Assembly: GCF_900142215.1 (NCBI RefSeq)
Contig: NZ_FRAC01000007.1
Span: 422,412 to 486,411 of the forward strand
Source of the DNA: Anaerocolumna jejuensis DSM 15929
Lineage (GTDB): Bacteria; Bacillota; Clostridia; Lachnospirales; Lachnospiraceae
Direction: 5' to 3'
Length of the DNA: 64,000 nt
Shown: positions 1 through 9,084 of the stretch, one piece after another
How the letters are laid out: every line of letters starts with the position of its first letter
Numbering within the stretch: position 1 is the stretch's first letter
The notes under the pieces: model-generated
Databases searched by the model: none
What the model was told of the DNA's origin: nothing
The model's input: only the letters and a program-made list of their open reading frames with translations
Position numbers and translations under genes: made by a program

Positions 1-1
1 C

Positions 2-1279
2 ATAGACCCTGCTGCAGACAAATATGATTATTCCAAGCTGATACTGATAAAGAAGCTTAAACTGTCCGAGCAAAGCCCCAGGGCCTGGACAATAATGACG
101 GTAAACTGTAAAGGCCTGTATAAAAAATACAATACTGCCGCAGGCTATTCCTCGGCCATGCTCATTGCCGATCCGGAAAGCGGAGAGATTGTCTACGATA
201 AGGATATGGAGAATCTGGGCCTGTCCAGTTCATCAGAACTTGGTGACCTGTCGAAATACGGAACGGACAACTCTTATAAAATAGGCAGAATCAACCATGT
301 GAAAACCGTTGTCATTTGTAATATATCTGAGGTGACCGGATGGAGAAATTATATATTTATACCTTACCGCGAAATAGCCGACAGCTACGATAATCTGCTT
401 TCGGTTCAGTTTTTCATTATTGCTGCGGTCGTAGTCCTTACAATCATTCTTTCCTTAAGCCTGGCAAAGCATTTCTTAAAGAATATGAGTACCCTGATTA
501 CCGGAATTGAGCAGGTAGATGCGGACCATTTGACTTTGGAATGCACGATTGACTCAGGGGATGAGGTGGAACTGCTCTATCATAAATTTGAGCAGATGAT
601 TGAACGTATTAATCAGCAGATGGAAGCTATCAAAAAGAATGAGAGGGATAAGCGCAAGCTTGGCTTAAAGGCACTTCAGGCACAGATAAATCCTCATTTT
701 CTGTATAACAGCCTGAATACTATTAAGATTATGGGAAAGATGCAGGAAGCAAACCCGGTAGCCGATGCCTGTGACGCATTGATTTGCATTATGCGGACCA
801 ATATGTCCAAGAAGACTTATCATACCTTTCAGGAAGAAATTGAATATTTAAACAAATACATTTGTATGAAGGAATACCAGAGTGCCAGCCCCATTAAATT
901 TATCTGTAAAATCGAGGATGGGTTAGAGAACTGCTATATACTTAAGATGCTGATACAGCCTCTGGTCGAGAATTCTCTCAAGCACGGCGGTATTATGAAT
1001 GATCCCAGGGGATATATCACGGTTATGATTTATTCGGAAGGGGATAAAGTCCAGGTTGTCTGCGAAGATAATGGGATTGGGCTTAGCGAGGAGGAAAGCA
1101 GTGAGTTATTATCAACCATGAAGGACTCGGCTGGGATTGGGCTTTTTAATATTTCCCAGAGGATTTTGCTGCATTACGGAGAAGAATATGGTGTAAGCAT
1201 TACCGGAGAAAAAGGGATTTATACACGGATAACCCTGCGGATTCCCCGTTTGACGGAAGTTGGTGGTGAGGATGATTAA
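2..1279 (+). CDS. YesM-type sensor histidine kinase, 5' end cut by window
   Basis: Membrane sensor kinase of the YesM/LytS-like class, which senses extracellular signals (often sugars) and phosphorylates the AraC-type partner encoded next. The frame is open to the first base, so the true start and most of the extracellular sensor lie upstream; the ATG at 95 is probably internal. Counting from that ATG, a membrane segment lies near residues 103-128, then a HAMP-like linker, the His_kinase box with INPHFLYNSLN (phospho-acceptor His near 202), the N box LVENSLKHGG and the G boxes DNGIGL and GIGLFN. The stop overlaps the next gene's start by 8 bases, so the two are translationally coupled. The signal sensed cannot be read from the sequence. 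Confidence 0.93.
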   Translation: MDPAADKYDYSKLILIKKLKLSEQSPRAWTIMTVNCKGLYKKYNTAAGYSSAMLIADPESGEIVYDKDMENLGLSSSSELGDLSKYGTDNSYKIGRINHVKTVVICNISEVTGWRNYIFIPYREIADSYDNLLSVQFFIIAAVVVLTIILSLSLAKHFLKNMSTLITGIEQVDADHLTLECTIDSGDEVELLYHKFEQMIERINQQMEAIKKNERDKRKLGLKALQAQINPHFLYNSLNTIKIMGKMQEANPVADACDALICIMRTNMSKKTYHTFQEEIEYLNKYICMKEYQSASPIKFICKIEDGLENCYILKMLIQPLVENSLKHGGIMNDPRGYITVMIYSEGDKVQVVCEDNGIGLSEEESSELLSTMKDSAGIGLFNISQRILLHYGEEYGVSITGEKGIYTRITLRIPRLTEVGGEDD

Positions 1280-3002
1280 AGTTCTGATAGTAGATGACGA
1301 GCTCCTGGTACGGATTACACTTCGTACGCTTTTGGACTGGGAAAAGTATGGCTATACGATCTGTGGTGAGTGCAGCGACGGAGAACAGGCAATGGGTTTA
1401 ATCCCAAAGCTTCATCCGGACATTGTGATAACCGATGTGAAGATGGAGCATGTAAACGGGGATGAATTAGTACGATTTATAGATAAAAATTATCCTGAGA
1501 TTGGTACGATAGTCATCAGCAGCTACGATGATTACCAGTACGTAAGGGATACTATGAAGCATAATGCACTGGATTATTTAATTAAAAATGATTTAACTGG
1601 CGAGGTTTTACTGGAAGCCTTAAAAAGAGGCAGCGGGAAGCTGAACCTGGGACTTGATACCCTGAAAAATGAAAGCGATCGGAAAGCAATCTGCAAGCAG
1701 TTCGTATGGCAGCTGCTGGGCGGCCTTTACCATGGCAGGGAAGAGCAGCTTAAGCTTAAGCTGAAGCTGATACGGTTGGATATGGGAACAGCACAGGTAT
1801 TGCCCATACTGGTCTCCTTTGGGCGTATGGAGGAGATGTGTGAAAGAAAAGCATTTTCACACACCGTTATTAATGGCAGTACCGCAGACTCATCTGCGGT
1901 ATGCAACGGGAGCAAGTGTGAAAGAAAAGCATTGCCGCACACCGTTATTAATGGCAGCAATGGGAGCAGGAGCGTGGAAAACCACGTGCAGGAAAAGCTG
2001 ATGACAGATGCTTCCATCTGTACGATGCTGGAGCACATTATTGTTGAAAATCATCAGGGACTTGCGGTTTCTATAGAAGATAACCTGATTCTGATACTGG
2101 TCTCCTTTGACGGAGTGGTCAGCCGGAAAACGGTCAGCGAGGATGTGCAAAGATTAGTGCAAAGAAGCGAATTCTGCCTGTATAAGTACCTGCAGCAGAA
2201 GGCCAACTTCCATGTTGGCAGGATATGTGCCCTGCAGGAGATTGACCAAAGCTATCTGGAGCTGTATGAGAGAAGAAAAAGTATGTTTTTGGAGGAAGAG
2301 GGTAACGGCATCAGCTCAAAAGCAGTGAAAGAATATAATAACGGGCAGGGGATATCCCTTAAGGATGAACAAAGCATTCTCCTGGCTGTTAAAAATAAAG
2401 AGGAAGAAAAGCTGCAGTACCTACTGAATACTATCTTTGAAACAATCAGGAGAGAGGAAATACCAAGAGCGGGCTGTGCACAGTTATTTAATGAGCTGGT
2501 GATTCTTTCTTTTTCCATCTGCAAAAAATATGGAATTGACTATAGAAATATCTATGATAAATCAACCGGTATTATGGAATACGTGGGAAATATAGAACGA
2601 TTCAGGGACTGTAAGGCTTTTATGATTGGATTATACGGTTCTATCCTGGAGGTTCTTATCAAGCGGGAAGCGGATAAGTCCTATTCAAAACCGGTCAGAA
2701 GCATGATTGCCTATGTTCATAATCATTTTCGGGAATCCATTTCTCTTGGAGAAATTGCCCGGAGCCTGAATATGAACAGCTCCTATATCAGCAAGCTGTT
2801 CAAGGACGAGGTTGGAGTCGGCTTTGTGGAATATTTGAATGAGGTAAGGCTTGAGCATGCAAAAGAACTGATGGACCTTAAAAACAGGAAGCTGAAGGAG
2901 TTGATTGAAGAGTCCGGCTTTTACAGCTATCAGTATTTCTTCAGCTTATTTAAAAAGAAATATAACATGACTCCAAAGGAATATATGGAGCATTTGATGT
3001 AA
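1272..3002 (+). CDS. YesN/AraC-type response regulator carrying an in-frame repeat insertion
   Basis: DNA-binding response regulator that takes phosphate from the preceding kinase and probably activates a nearby carbohydrate operon. The receiver domain covers about residues 1-125 (acidic pocket D8/D9, phospho-acceptor D55, conserved K105). A long middle region follows, and a two-helix-turn-helix AraC domain occupies roughly the last 100 residues. I start at the ATG giving MIKVLIVDDE; an in-frame TTG at 1260 is possible but lies deeper in the kinase gene. Odd feature: residues about 190-233 are encoded by 1.7 units of a palindromic repeat found elsewhere between genes (positions 1839-1970). 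The segment is Ser/Asn/Gly-rich and leaves the frame intact, so the protein is probably still functional with an added linker loop. Confidence 0.93.
   Translation: MIKVLIVDDELLVRITLRTLLDWEKYGYTICGECSDGEQAMGLIPKLHPDIVITDVKMEHVNGDELVRFIDKNYPEIGTIVISSYDDYQYVRDTMKHNALDYLIKNDLTGEVLLEALKRGSGKLNLGLDTLKNESDRKAICKQFVWQLLGGLYHGREEQLKLKLKLIRLDMGTAQVLPILVSFGRMEEMCERKAFSHTVINGSTADSSAVCNGSKCERKALPHTVINGSNGSRSVENHVQEKLMTDASICTMLEHIIVENHQGLAVSIEDNLILILVSFDGVVSRKTVSEDVQRLVQRSEFCLYKYLQQKANFHVGRICALQEIDQSYLELYERRKSMFLEEEGNGISSKAVKEYNNGQGISLKDEQSILLAVKNKEEEKLQYLLNTIFETIRREEIPRAGCAQLFNELVILSFSICKKYGIDYRNIYDKSTGIMEYVGNIERFRDCKAFMIGLYGSILEVLIKREADKSYSKPVRSMIAYVHNHFRESISLGEIARSLNMNSSYISKLFKDEVGVGFVEYLNEVRLEHAKELMDLKNRKLKELIEESGFYSYQYFFSLFKKKYNMTPKEYMEHLM
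1839..1970 (+). repeat. In-frame copies of the 78 bp two-hairpin repeat inside a CDS
   Basis: The first unit spans 1839-1916 (78 bases, 26 codons) and the second 1917-1970 (54 bases, 18 codons). The second lacks exactly 24 bases, the hairpin with arms ACCGCAGA/TCTGCGGT, so the total of 132 bases keeps the frame. Each unit begins TGTGAAAGAAAAGCATT. The first unit's palindrome GTGTGAAA/TTTCACAC is intact; the second has diverged there (TTGCCGCACAC). The same unit occurs at 40728-40879 (opposite strand) and 50280-50639. Confidence 0.9.
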
Positions 3003-3103
3003 TAGTACTTGTTATAAAATAATGCCTGATAACGGTTGTGAAATACTGTATTATGGCATTATGGCTAAAAAATTTAAATCTGGCATAAGGATTGAGGATT
3101 AAT

Positions 3104-3904
3104 ATGAAGAATTTTCAATTTATATTTCTGGGAACCGGTGCGGCAGACTGGGCATATCATCCCCAGGGGGATTTAAAATTTGACAGGGGCAGTAAACTGA
3201 GAAGAACCAGCAGTCTGTGGATAAATGGGCATATTTTAATTGATCCGGCTCCTGAGGCTTTCTTTTTTGCTAAAAATGTGTTGAAGCTTGATTTATCTCA
3301 GCTGACAGATATTTTTCTTACCCATAGCCATGAAGATCATTTTGACAGGGAAGCGTTAAGTAATTTTATCCTGGAAGCAGAGGGGAAGGTCCACTTTTTT
3401 TGCCATGAAAGTATGGTACCATACCTGCAGCTTGACAAGGAAACCTTATACCGGACAGAGCTGCGGCCCCTGAAGGTACAAAAGCCTGTGATGCTTGATG
3501 AGCTGCAGGTTATGCCCCTGGCTGCCAATCATGAAGTTGCAATGGTCATGGAAGCTCCCTTGCATTATGAATTTGAGCTGGGTGGAGAAAGAATTCTCTA
3601 TGGCTGTGATGGCGGATGGTTTCTTGCCGGAACCTGGAGTTATCTAATGGGACGGGACCTGGATGCTGTTATCCTGGATGCAACCGTAGGAGATTATGCG
3701 GATGATTTCAGAATAGCCTCACATAATACTCTGCCGATGATACGAATGCTTCTGCCTGCCATGAAGAGAAACCATGTTTTGAAAGAGAACGGAAGTGTGA
3801 TACTGTCTCACTTTGCAAGAACCTTGCATGACAGTATTGAAGAGACAGAAGTAAAGTTAAAGGCAGAAGGTATGATCTGTGCTTTTGATGGGATGGTTTT
3901 GTAG
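3104..3904 (+). CDS. MBL-fold metallo-hydrolase
   Basis: Cytoplasmic metallo-beta-lactamase-fold hydrolase of the PhnP/ElaC-like group; substrate unknown. The metal-binding signature THSHEDHFD follows the second beta strand, further metal ligands appear in GCDGG and ILSHFA, and no signal peptide is present. The start is taken at ATG 3104 (MKNFQFIFLG), preceded by GAGG six bases upstream; an in-frame TTG at 3092 gives four extra residues with no better ribosome site. It lies 100 bases after the response regulator on the same strand and may be cotranscribed. Length of 266 residues is normal for the fold. Phosphodiesterase or lactonase activity are both possible. Confidence 0.85.
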   Translation: MKNFQFIFLGTGAADWAYHPQGDLKFDRGSKLRRTSSLWINGHILIDPAPEAFFFAKNVLKLDLSQLTDIFLTHSHEDHFDREALSNFILEAEGKVHFFCHESMVPYLQLDKETLYRTELRPLKVQKPVMLDELQVMPLAANHEVAMVMEAPLHYEFELGGERILYGCDGGWFLAGTWSYLMGRDLDAVILDATVGDYADDFRIASHNTLPMIRMLLPAMKRNHVLKENGSVILSHFARTLHDSIEETEVKLKAEGMICAFDGMVL

Positions 3905-3964
3905 TAAAGACCGGGCTGGCAGCAGGAGGAATATAGGAAGATAAGTACCGTATAGGGCTCATTT

Positions 3965-4190
3965 TTTAATAAAATGGTTTCGGGAGGTAATGGAAATAAA
4001 CAGAAGGGAAAACAATAATTTTATAGAGAATGAAGATTGATAAAATAAAGGTTGATTAAAATTAAAAACTGAATAATAATAGAAAAAGAAAAATGAAAAT
4101 GGAATGTAATAAAGTGAAAAAGCAGTAGAAAGAAAAACAATAATAGCAATAAAATAGAAAAACTAAAACCAATATAAACCATAATGAAAG
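3965..4190 (+). other. A-rich purine tract without genes
   Basis: About 220 bases in which the plus strand is strongly A- and purine-rich, with many short AATAA/GAAAAA runs and no open frame of coding quality. It separates the MBL-fold gene from the DUF3783 gene. It may be a decayed intergenic spacer; I see no promoter or terminator I can defend inside it. Confidence 0.5.
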
Positions 4191-4193
4191 GAC

Positions 4194-4250
4194 GCCGCAT
4201 TGTAATTTTAATTACTTCCTTTAGCTGGCAGTATTACAATGATATGCGGC
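4194..4250 (+). repeat. Hairpin upstream of DUF3783 gene
   Basis: Inverted arms GCCGCAT (4194-4200) and ATGCGGC (4244-4250), extended inward by TTGTAAT and ATTACAA. It ends 16 bases before the DUF3783 start. No T run follows, so a structured 5' leader is more likely than a terminator. Confidence 0.55.
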
Positions 4251-4266
4251 AGGCAGAGAAACAGAA

Positions 4267-4647
4267 ATGAAAGAAACTATAGTACTTTTTAATATACCTG
4301 TAAGGGAAAAAAGGCTGAAAATCGGGAAAGCGCTACTTCCTCTTGGTATTGCAGTTAAGGCGGCGGACAAAAAGGATTATCTTCAAAGCATCGACTACCT
4401 CGCCGGATATAAGGATATGAGTGGCATAAAGGATATCTATGACGGCAGTGAACTGGAAGGCGAAATGATTGTTATGGCAGGTCTTTCCGGTGCCAAAATG
4501 GAAACGGTATTGACTGCACTTAAAAAAGCAGGGGTACAAAAAACATGCCTAAAGGCAGTCCTTACCGATACGAACCGGTTCTGGACTGCCCCTGAGCTTT
4601 ATGAAGAGCTTATAAAAGAATATAATAAGATGAATGAACAGCCTTAA
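4267..4647 (+). CDS. DUF3783 family protein
   Basis: Small soluble protein of 126 residues resembling the DUF3783 family of clostridia, whose function is not established. The N-terminal half begins with a strand-like ETIVLFNIP; the C-terminal half contains a conserved-looking block EMIVMAGLSG and the segment KAVLTDTNRFW. No catalytic motif, membrane segment or metal site is evident. The start ATG follows a weak purine site just after the hairpin at 4194-4250. Its stop codon overlaps the stop of the convergent glycosyltransferase gene by a few bases, so the two genes share no spacer or terminator. I assign the family by overall resemblance only. Confidence 0.72.
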   Translation: MKETIVLFNIPVREKRLKIGKALLPLGIAVKAADKKDYLQSIDYLAGYKDMSGIKDIYDGSELEGEMIVMAGLSGAKMETVLTALKKAGVQKTCLKAVLTDTNRFWTAPELYEELIKEYNKMNEQP

Positions 4648-5681
4648 GCATATTCCTTGCGAAAGATGTACAGGCGCTGGATCTGGTAACCAAAAAAGAA
4701 AAGAATAATTTCGGTTAGAATTTTACCCGCCAGCAAAGGCATATGCACCACATAGGTAAAGGAGTGGATAAGGGTGTAATTGCACAGCAGGATAAAGGCT
4801 GCCAGCAGGTAGTATTTTACCAGGCTTTCCTTAAGGGATAGCTCCTTTTTCTCAAATACCAGAATTTTATTGCAAAAGAAATTAACAGCCGAACTGATTA
4901 CTCTTGCAGCTATGACGGAGAATAGCAGACTGTCCGACAGCTTCATAAAGAGAAACAGCAGGATAAAATCAATTCCGCCTGCCATAAGGGAAGAAAGCAG
5001 GTATTTTAAGATAGGCAGATATATCCGTATGGAGTCTCTGACAGGATGAAAATGGCTTCCCGAATTCTTATTTTCGTAAACGGTCTCAATGGGAACACAG
5101 CAAAGCTTTACATGGGCACCCTTTGCTTCCAGGAGCTGGTTCATCTCGTACTCATAGCGGCTTCCCTTTATACTTACCAACCAGGGAAGAAGCTCAGAGG
5201 AAAATGCCCGAAGGCCGGTCTGTGTGTCTTTCAGATTCTGCCCGGAGATAAAGGAATAGATTGCTCCTGTCAGCAGGTTGCCAAGCCGGCTCTTTAAAGG
5301 AACCTTGCCGACAAAATCCCGGCAGCCCAGTACAAGAGAGTTTGTATTACCGGGCAGGGAAGCAGCAACCTTTTCAACATCCTCAGGGCGGTGCTGACCG
5401 TCACAGTCAGCGCATACAATAAAGCCCTGGTATCCGGTTTCTATAAGATGGGAGAAGGCTGTCTTTAGAGCGGCTCCTTTTCCGAGATTCTTTTCATGGG
5501 TCAGGAGAGAGCAGCCTTTTCTTGCCGCTTCAGAAAAAATTCGGTTATAGTTTGGGGAGCTTCCGTCATTGACAATAAGTATGTTTAGTTCCCTGCCAAA
5601 ATCAGGACGGGACTTCAAGGAATCGATAAGAGTTAGCAATTTATTATCCGGCTCATATGCCGGGATTACGATATTTAACAT
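4644..5681 (-). CDS. GT2 glycosyltransferase fused to GtrA-like membrane domain
   Basis: Bifunctional envelope protein. The N-terminal ~215 residues form a GT-A glycosyltransferase of family 2 (polyprenol-phosphate sugar synthase type): MLNIVIPAYEPD, the nucleotide-sugar/metal motif CADCDGQ and GAALKTAF. The C-terminal ~125 residues contain about four membrane spans with the GtrA-like segment RVISSAVNFFCNKILVF, thought to help move polyprenyl-linked sugars across the membrane. The start is at ATG 5681, which has AGGAGGT five bases upstream; an upstream in-frame start at 5729 lacks this. Likely role: lipid-linked sugar for teichoic acid or another surface glycan; the sugar cannot be predicted. 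Confidence 0.9.
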   Translation of the reverse strand: MLNIVIPAYEPDNKLLTLIDSLKSRPDFGRELNILIVNDGSSPNYNRIFSEAARKGCSLLTHEKNLGKGAALKTAFSHLIETGYQGFIVCADCDGQHRPEDVEKVAASLPGNTNSLVLGCRDFVGKVPLKSRLGNLLTGAIYSFISGQNLKDTQTGLRAFSSELLPWLVSIKGSRYEYEMNQLLEAKGAHVKLCCVPIETVYENKNSGSHFHPVRDSIRIYLPILKYLLSSLMAGGIDFILLFLFMKLSDSLLFSVIAARVISSAVNFFCNKILVFEKKELSLKESLVKYYLLAAFILLCNYTLIHSFTYVVHMPLLAGKILTEIILFFFGYQIQRLYIFRKEYA

Positions 5682-5781
5682 AATACCTCCTTTCATTGAT
5701 AGTGCAACGTATGCAAGCAGACGCAGCATGTAATGGGAGCTGGATTGAAAAATGTGCTGTGTTTTTTAACTTATTATTTGA

Positions 5782-5811
5782 GCAGTATTGCGAGTAAACT
5801 TGCGATACTGC
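5782..5811 (+). repeat. Solitary copy of the ~75 bp hairpin repeat family
   Basis: A 30-base imperfect palindrome beginning GCAGTATTGCGAG and ending CTTGCGATACTGC, followed by ATGGGGATTAG. The same core and downstream motif (ATGGAATTAG) occur three times in tandem at 42478-42668. It lies in the 246-base spacer between the glycosyltransferase and the phosphodiester glycosidase genes. I see no gene in that spacer. Confidence 0.7.
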
Positions 5812-5927
5812 ATGGGGATTAGTGAAATAAAAGACATTTCACACCCTGATTGATAGCAGCTAAATCCTCAAGCAGAATCTGCATGCAATAGGAGCTAAGC
5901 TGGAAGGGTTATTTATCAGGCAGGCAG

Positions 5928-6851
5928 TTAACCGACGTAGAGAATATCACTTACACCGCGTTCATGATTTCTGCCTAAGGGATTATTTACGACTTTTCCC
6001 ATAAAATACATGGTAGAGGAGCCGCCGCCGTCCAGATTGTAAGCATCCGTACAGCCAAGGTTTACAAACAGCTCTGAAAATTCATCAAGGCTCATGCCTT
6101 TGCTATATCCGCTGCTTCGCCCGTCCACAACGACGAAAACATAATGCTTGGGGCTTATTATGCCAACTCCGGTTCTGGGATTGGAGCCCTGTATGGTATG
6201 GTTGCCGAAATTTGTATCGATTTCCACCTTGCCAAGTCCGGTTATTGCCTTACTGTCTTCTACGAGAGCAGGTCCAAAGGAAAGGGTCTGTGTTACTCCC
6301 TCTTTTATTAATTTTTCAGCGGTAGTTTTCGTTTCGTCATATATCTTCATGGAGCCGTCAGAATAAAAGGCCAGCCCGGTTCTAGCCGGGATATCACGAA
6401 AGATTTTACCGTTCCGTATTATGATTCCATCATCACGAAAACCATAATAATCACCATTAACGGCAAAAATAGCATTATTTGCACTTGCTATTACCGAGGT
6501 GTCCTCTACGATATTTTGTCCGAATTTATTGTCAGCGAAGGCTGATTTTAAACTGGAGGAATCCTTTAAGGTAACGTCCGCGGTGTAATAGGTTACGGTG
6601 TCATCACCTGTACCGGTGGAGACTTTGTTGATTTTAATCGTTACGGAATCACTGTTGTAATTCCAGTCATCGGAGGTATAATTCGTATCAGAATTTTCTG
6701 TTCCGGTATTGCCGGTATCCAGCGCATTATTTACTTTGACATGCTGGATAAGGTAGCGGTCTGCAGCCATATAAAGTATGGCTGCAACGGCAGCGAGTAC
6801 TATAATCAGTATAATTAACGGTTTCTTACGATTTTTCTTATCTGTATGCAA
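5928..6851 (-). CDS. Membrane-anchored phosphodiester glycosidase (NAGPA domain)
   Basis: Exported protein with an N-terminal anchor (PLIILIIVLAAVAAIL, residues about 11-30), a short Ser/Thr/Asn-rich linker and a C-terminal phosphodiester glycosidase domain. Family signatures visible are NGDYYGFRDDGI, NPRTGVG and VVVDGRSSGYSKGMS, then NLDGGGSSTMYF. The family removes sugars attached by phosphodiester bonds and in Firmicutes is linked to wall-polymer or exopolysaccharide turnover. I place the start at TTG 6851 because AAAGGAG lies eight bases upstream; the longer frame to 7004 runs into an unrelated palindromic element and lacks coding character. The divergent neighbour is the DUF2156 gene, with 514 bases between. 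Confidence 0.85.
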   Translation of the reverse strand: MHTDKKNRKKPLIILIIVLAAVAAILYMAADRYLIQHVKVNNALDTGNTGTENSDTNYTSDDWNYNSDSVTIKINKVSTGTGDDTVTYYTADVTLKDSSSLKSAFADNKFGQNIVEDTSVIASANNAIFAVNGDYYGFRDDGIIIRNGKIFRDIPARTGLAFYSDGSMKIYDETKTTAEKLIKEGVTQTLSFGPALVEDSKAITGLGKVEIDTNFGNHTIQGSNPRTGVGIISPKHYVFVVVDGRSSGYSKGMSLDEFSELFVNLGCTDAYNLDGGGSSTMYFMGKVVNNPLGRNHERGVSDILYVG

Positions 6852-6970
6852 AAAAGCAGCTCCTTTCAAAATGCTAGGGTTTCCTTTAGTGTAGAGCAAT
6901 ATTATGTTCAGGCTGTTAGAAAACTGTGATATTTTTGTGATGCGCCCTAATTGCAGTAATCTATATCTGA

Positions 6971-7271
6971 GGCAAACGTATGAAACCCAATAATGGATAT
7001 ACACAGATGACCAAGGAGATTGTTTGGGAGTTTTGTCTCAAGAGGTTCCTTATGACACTTAAGCGGCAGGAAACGTGACTAGGTAAAACAGTGCCACTGT
7101 TTGAGCTTGATAACTAACACAGCCAAATTTGTTACAGCGAGTTTGGCGCTGATTTACCTGCCAGTTACGTTTTCTGCCGTTTTAGTGGAATAAGGGTTCT
7201 CGCGTAACAAACCTCCCAAACAACCTCCTTGGTCATCGTCCGGTTCCATAAACTATCATGCGTCTGCCGTG
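6971..7271 (+). repeat. ~300 bp palindromic element, copy A
   Basis: Core 7006-7237 (232 bases) is a long imperfect inverted repeat. Left arm order is GATGACCAAGG, TTGTTTGGGAG, CGGCAGGAAACGTGACT, AGGTAAA; the right arm carries the complements in reverse order, ending CCTTGGTCATC. Outer flanks GGCAAACGTATG and CATGCGTCTGCC extend the symmetry to about 300 bases. Copy B at 9085-9391 is the reverse complement and nearly identical in its core. No open frame encodes a transposase, so it behaves like a non-autonomous MITE or a very large hairpin. It fills most of the 514-base gap before the DUF2156 gene. Confidence 0.88.
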
Positions 7272-7290
7272 CCTATATTTACCTGCCTGC

Positions 7291-7319
7291 TTGAAAAATA
7301 ACGTCTGGGGTAGTACAAT
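7291..7319 (+). promoter_or_regulatory. Predicted SigA promoter for DUF2156 gene
   Basis: TTGAAA at 7291-7296 and TACAAT at 7314-7319 with a 17-base spacer. It lies between palindromic element A and the gene start 47 bases downstream. Confidence 0.6.
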
Positions 7320-7365
7320 GGCAGAAAGGCTCCGCTTTAGAAAAGTAAAAGGAAGGTAAGTAATC

Positions 7366-9069
7366 ATGAAGGCCTTTATTAAAAAAGCACTGCAGTATCT
7401 GGCAATGATATTATTGATTCTGGTAGCGCTCAAAAATATTCTTTTATCACTGCCGATAAGAAGGCATGGCGGCCTGCAAAATATGTTAAGCGGAATGCAT
7501 TCCACACTTCCCCTGCAGCCACGGGGTATTCTTCCTTTTTTATCCGGTACCCTTATGCTGCTGCTGGCATATAGGCTCTATAAAAGAGTGCGGCTGGCCT
7601 GGCTGATTGAAATAATTGCCTTAACAATGGGACTGACCTATCATCTTACCAGGCATCAGGTGCTGCCGTTCCGCACTGTTTTGGTGGATGTATTTGTACT
7701 GGTGGTGCTTCTGGCCTCCTATAAGGACTTTGCAAGAAGCAGCGACCGGATAACGGTAAAAAGAGCCGTGGGTTTTATTTTTTGCTCTTTTTTTCTAGTG
7801 CTGACCAATGCGGCTATTGGCTTATTCTTAATGAAAGAGGATATCAGAAGCATTCATTCGATCTATGATGCCATCTTCAGCTCCGTAAAGCTCTTAGTCT
7901 TTATGGATACGGACAGCCTTGGCATTAAGGGAGCAGCAGGAGAATTTTACAGCAATACACTTATTATCATAAACTGGATATGTATTATGACATCTGCTTT
8001 TCTTTTGCTAAAGCCTCTGGTATATAATCCGATTGCCAACATACAGGGAAAGCACAAGGCCCGCCAGCTTGTATTAAAATATGGTGACAATCCAATGGCT
8101 TATCTGGCCTTGGAAAATGATAAGAAATATTTTTTCGGCAGCGGCATTGAAGGCTTTTGTGCTTACAGTCTGGCGGGAAGCGTATTTACCGTATGTGGTG
8201 ACATGATATGCGATGAAAAGGACAGCTTTTTATTTTTAGGAGAAATAACGGATTTTTGCAGGAAGAATGGCTATGATATCCTGTTTATCAATATCACGGA
8301 GAAATTTCATTCCCTGCTAAAGCTGGCAGGCTTTGGCATTGTAAAATATGGGGAGGATGCCTGTTTTTCTCTTGCCGAATATAATCTTGCAGGCGGAAGG
8401 GCTGCCAAGGTAAGAGCAGCTATCAACCATGCGAACAAAGAGGAAATCACTGTTTCGGAATACAAGCCACTTGAAAGGAAGGACCACCTGATTGAAAAGC
8501 AGATGCAGTCCATAACAGAGGAATGGCTGGTGCAAAAGGGCGGAGTAGAAATGAGCTTTATGCTTGGCGGAATGGGATTAAATGATCCCATGGACAGAAG
8601 GTATTTCTATGCCCTTAGTAAAGAAGGAGAGATGCTAGGATTTGTAGTTTTCCTGCCTTATATGGAAGGAAAGGCTTATCTTGCAGATGTAACCAGAAGA
8701 AGAAGCAATGCACCTCAGGGAGTGTTGGAGAAGATTATTTACGATGCCTTTATGAAAATGAAGGAAGAGGGGGTGCTGTGGGGGAATATGGGACTCTCTC
8801 CCCTGTATAATATCTGCAACGAGCAAAATTCCAGCTTCACGGAAAAGGTTTTTACCTTTATATATGAAAATATGAATAAGACCTATGACTTTCAGGCCCT
8901 GCACCATGCAAAATTAAAATACGGTCCAACAGACTGGCAGCCCAGATACCTTGCCTTTAATCCAAAAACCTTTTCCCTGAATTTCGGCTATGCCATATTG
9001 AAAGTACAGATGCCGAAAAATATGTTCAAAACCATACTGCCCAATCTTCTTAAGCTGGACAGGCAATGA
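7366..9069 (+). CDS. DUF2156 / phosphatidylglycerol lysyltransferase-like membrane protein
   Basis: Integral membrane protein of 567 residues. The N-terminal ~220 residues hold several hydrophobic segments (for example YLAMILLILVALKNILL and VFVLVVLLASY). The C-terminal ~320 residues resemble the DUF2156 domain found in MprF, with the blocks LALENDKKYFF and NMGLSPLYN. MprF-type enzymes transfer an amino acid from aminoacyl-tRNA to phosphatidylglycerol, lowering surface charge; this protein is shorter than full MprF (about 850 residues) and has fewer spans, so the exact substrate is uncertain. The ATG is preceded by AAGGAAGG. It is monocistronic and enclosed by two inverted ~300 bp palindromic elements. 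Confidence 0.82.
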   Translation: MKAFIKKALQYLAMILLILVALKNILLSLPIRRHGGLQNMLSGMHSTLPLQPRGILPFLSGTLMLLLAYRLYKRVRLAWLIEIIALTMGLTYHLTRHQVLPFRTVLVDVFVLVVLLASYKDFARSSDRITVKRAVGFIFCSFFLVLTNAAIGLFLMKEDIRSIHSIYDAIFSSVKLLVFMDTDSLGIKGAAGEFYSNTLIIINWICIMTSAFLLLKPLVYNPIANIQGKHKARQLVLKYGDNPMAYLALENDKKYFFGSGIEGFCAYSLAGSVFTVCGDMICDEKDSFLFLGEITDFCRKNGYDILFINITEKFHSLLKLAGFGIVKYGEDACFSLAEYNLAGGRAAKVRAAINHANKEEITVSEYKPLERKDHLIEKQMQSITEEWLVQKGGVEMSFMLGGMGLNDPMDRRYFYALSKEGEMLGFVVFLPYMEGKAYLADVTRRRSNAPQGVLEKIIYDAFMKMKEEGVLWGNMGLSPLYNICNEQNSSFTEKVFTFIYENMNKTYDFQALHHAKLKYGPTDWQPRYLAFNPKTFSLNFGYAILKVQMPKNMFKTILPNLLKLDRQ

Positions 9070-9084
9070 ACCTGGGGAAGGGAA

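Noticed and set aside
1727..2150. Minus-strand and alternative-frame ORFs within the AraC-type regulator
   Set aside because: They are shadows of the real gene and of the embedded repeat; no ribosome site and no family resemblance.
5928..7004. Longer N-terminus of the phosphodiester glycosidase gene reaching 7004
   Set aside because: The extra 51 residues are encoded partly by the palindromic element and have no ribosome site; the TTG at 6851 has a good one.
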